NCBI GenBank assembly: GCA_946539175.1
Contig: CAMNHH010000018.1
Span: forward strand, 1-21,227
Length of the DNA: 21,227 nt
Direction of reading: 5' to 3'
From: an uncultured Clostridia bacterium
GTDB lineage: Bacteria; Bacillota; Clostridia; Oscillospirales; Oscillospiraceae
Shown: positions 20,959 through 21,227 of the stretch, in pieces
Numbering within the stretch: the first letter of the stretch is position 1
Layout: each line of letters starts with the position of its first letter
Notes under the pieces: generated by a model
The model's database searches: none
The model's input: only the letters and a program-made list of their open reading frames with translations
What the model was told of the DNA's origin: nothing
Program-made: the position numbers and the translations under genes

Positions 20959-21227
20959 GAACGTCAAGCGGATCGAGCAGACCTTCGACGTCCACGTGAC
21001 GAACCGGGGCACGGAGCTGAAGGTCTCCGGAGAAGCAGAGTCAGCCGAGAAGGCCGGAAAGGCCATTGAGGGCCTTTTGACCCTTGCCGCCAAGGGGGAG
21101 GCCATTGACGAGCAGAAGGTTCGATATCTCATTGACCTGGTTTGCTCCGGCAACGAAGAGCAGATCGGGGAAATGGCCAAGGACGTGGTCTGCATCACCG
21201 CCAAGGGCAAGCCCATCAAGGCCAAGA
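20894..21227 (+). CDS. PhoH family protein, N-terminal part (cut by window end)
   Basis: The visible 111 codons read MEKLINAERIEQIISVFGNFDENVKRIEQTF..., then VTNRGTELKVSGEAESAEKAGKAIEGLL and DEQKVRYLIDLV. This is the KH-like N-terminal domain of PhoH/YbeZ-type proteins ('I..IFG..D.NIK.IE..F.V.V..RG..I.I.G'). The ATP-binding domain lies beyond the window, so the Walker motifs cannot be checked. PhoH-like proteins are cytoplasmic ATPases linked to RNA metabolism. ATG 20894 was chosen for its 9-nt spacing from AGAGG; ATGs at 20885 and 20888 are in frame alternatives. The gene order yqfC-yqfD-phoH is the same as in Bacillus and supports the call. Confidence 0.88.
   Translation, partial: MEKLINAERIEQIISVFGNFDENVKRIEQTFDVHVTNRGTELKVSGEAESAEKAGKAIEGLLTLAAKGEAIDEQKVRYLIDLVCSGNEEQIGEMAKDVVCITAKGKPIKAK

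Noticed and set aside
1..21227. CRISPR arrays, tRNA or rRNA genes, intact insertion sequences
   Set aside because: No regularly spaced long repeats, tRNA-like T-arm plus acceptor (other than tmRNA), rRNA sequence or transposase was found on reading both strands.

Overview
The window looks like chromosomal DNA of a spore-forming, fairly GC-rich clostridial Firmicute, probably near the Oscillospiraceae/Ruminococcaceae. The evidence is the sporulation genes ylbJ, yqfC and yqfD followed by phoH, sigma-A-type promoters, strong GGAGG ribosome sites with some TTG/GTG starts, a clostridial-style tmRNA, and a lipoteichoic-acid-synthase-like enzyme. Genus-level placement is inference from gene style only.

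Layout. Positions 1-423 hold the broken 3' end of a large serine recombinase, a mobile-element scar. From 6033 down to 594 (minus strand) is a four-gene envelope cluster: a Gate-domain membrane protein with a large soluble insert, an LtaS-like sulfatase-fold enzyme, a double zinc-ribbon membrane protein and a TPM-domain protein. It ends at back-to-back hairpins (428-504). Divergently from it, 6226-7676 (plus) is a trans-translation block: smpB, a cyclophilin-type prolyl isomerase, a small repeat element, then the tmRNA gene ssrA and its terminator. From 7845 to 9969 (plus) come an XRE/TPR regulator and a lipoprotein of unknown function. They converge on a small membrane protein (10191-9982) and a 5'-truncated flavin reductase (10740-10273), both minus strand.

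From 17214 down to 10834 (minus) is a compact histidine-degradation operon: hutH, hutU (the long ~670-residue type), hutI, ftcD and a separate cyclodeaminase. Together these convert histidine to urocanate, imidazolonepropionate and formiminoglutamate, then pass the formimino group to tetrahydrofolate, giving glutamate and methenyl-THF. No hutG/hutF, transporter or regulator gene is present here. The operon has a recognisable promoter, a ~67-nt leader with two competing helices (one covering the hutH Shine-Dalgarno) and a 16-codon upstream ORF. It ends at a perfect 13-bp terminator.

A GtrA-family membrane protein (17447-17908, plus) follows divergently. Then come ylbJ and a four-cysteine mini-protein (minus strand, 19347-18075). 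After a perfect 16-bp palindrome, the yqfC-yqfD-phoH cluster runs off the right edge.

No CRISPR array, intact insertion sequence, rRNA or tRNA gene was seen. The observations most worth checking are the hut leader, the palindrome between divergent sporulation genes, the truncated flavin reductase fused in frame to the hut terminator, the insert in the Gate protein, and the heptamer-repeat element upstream of ssrA.
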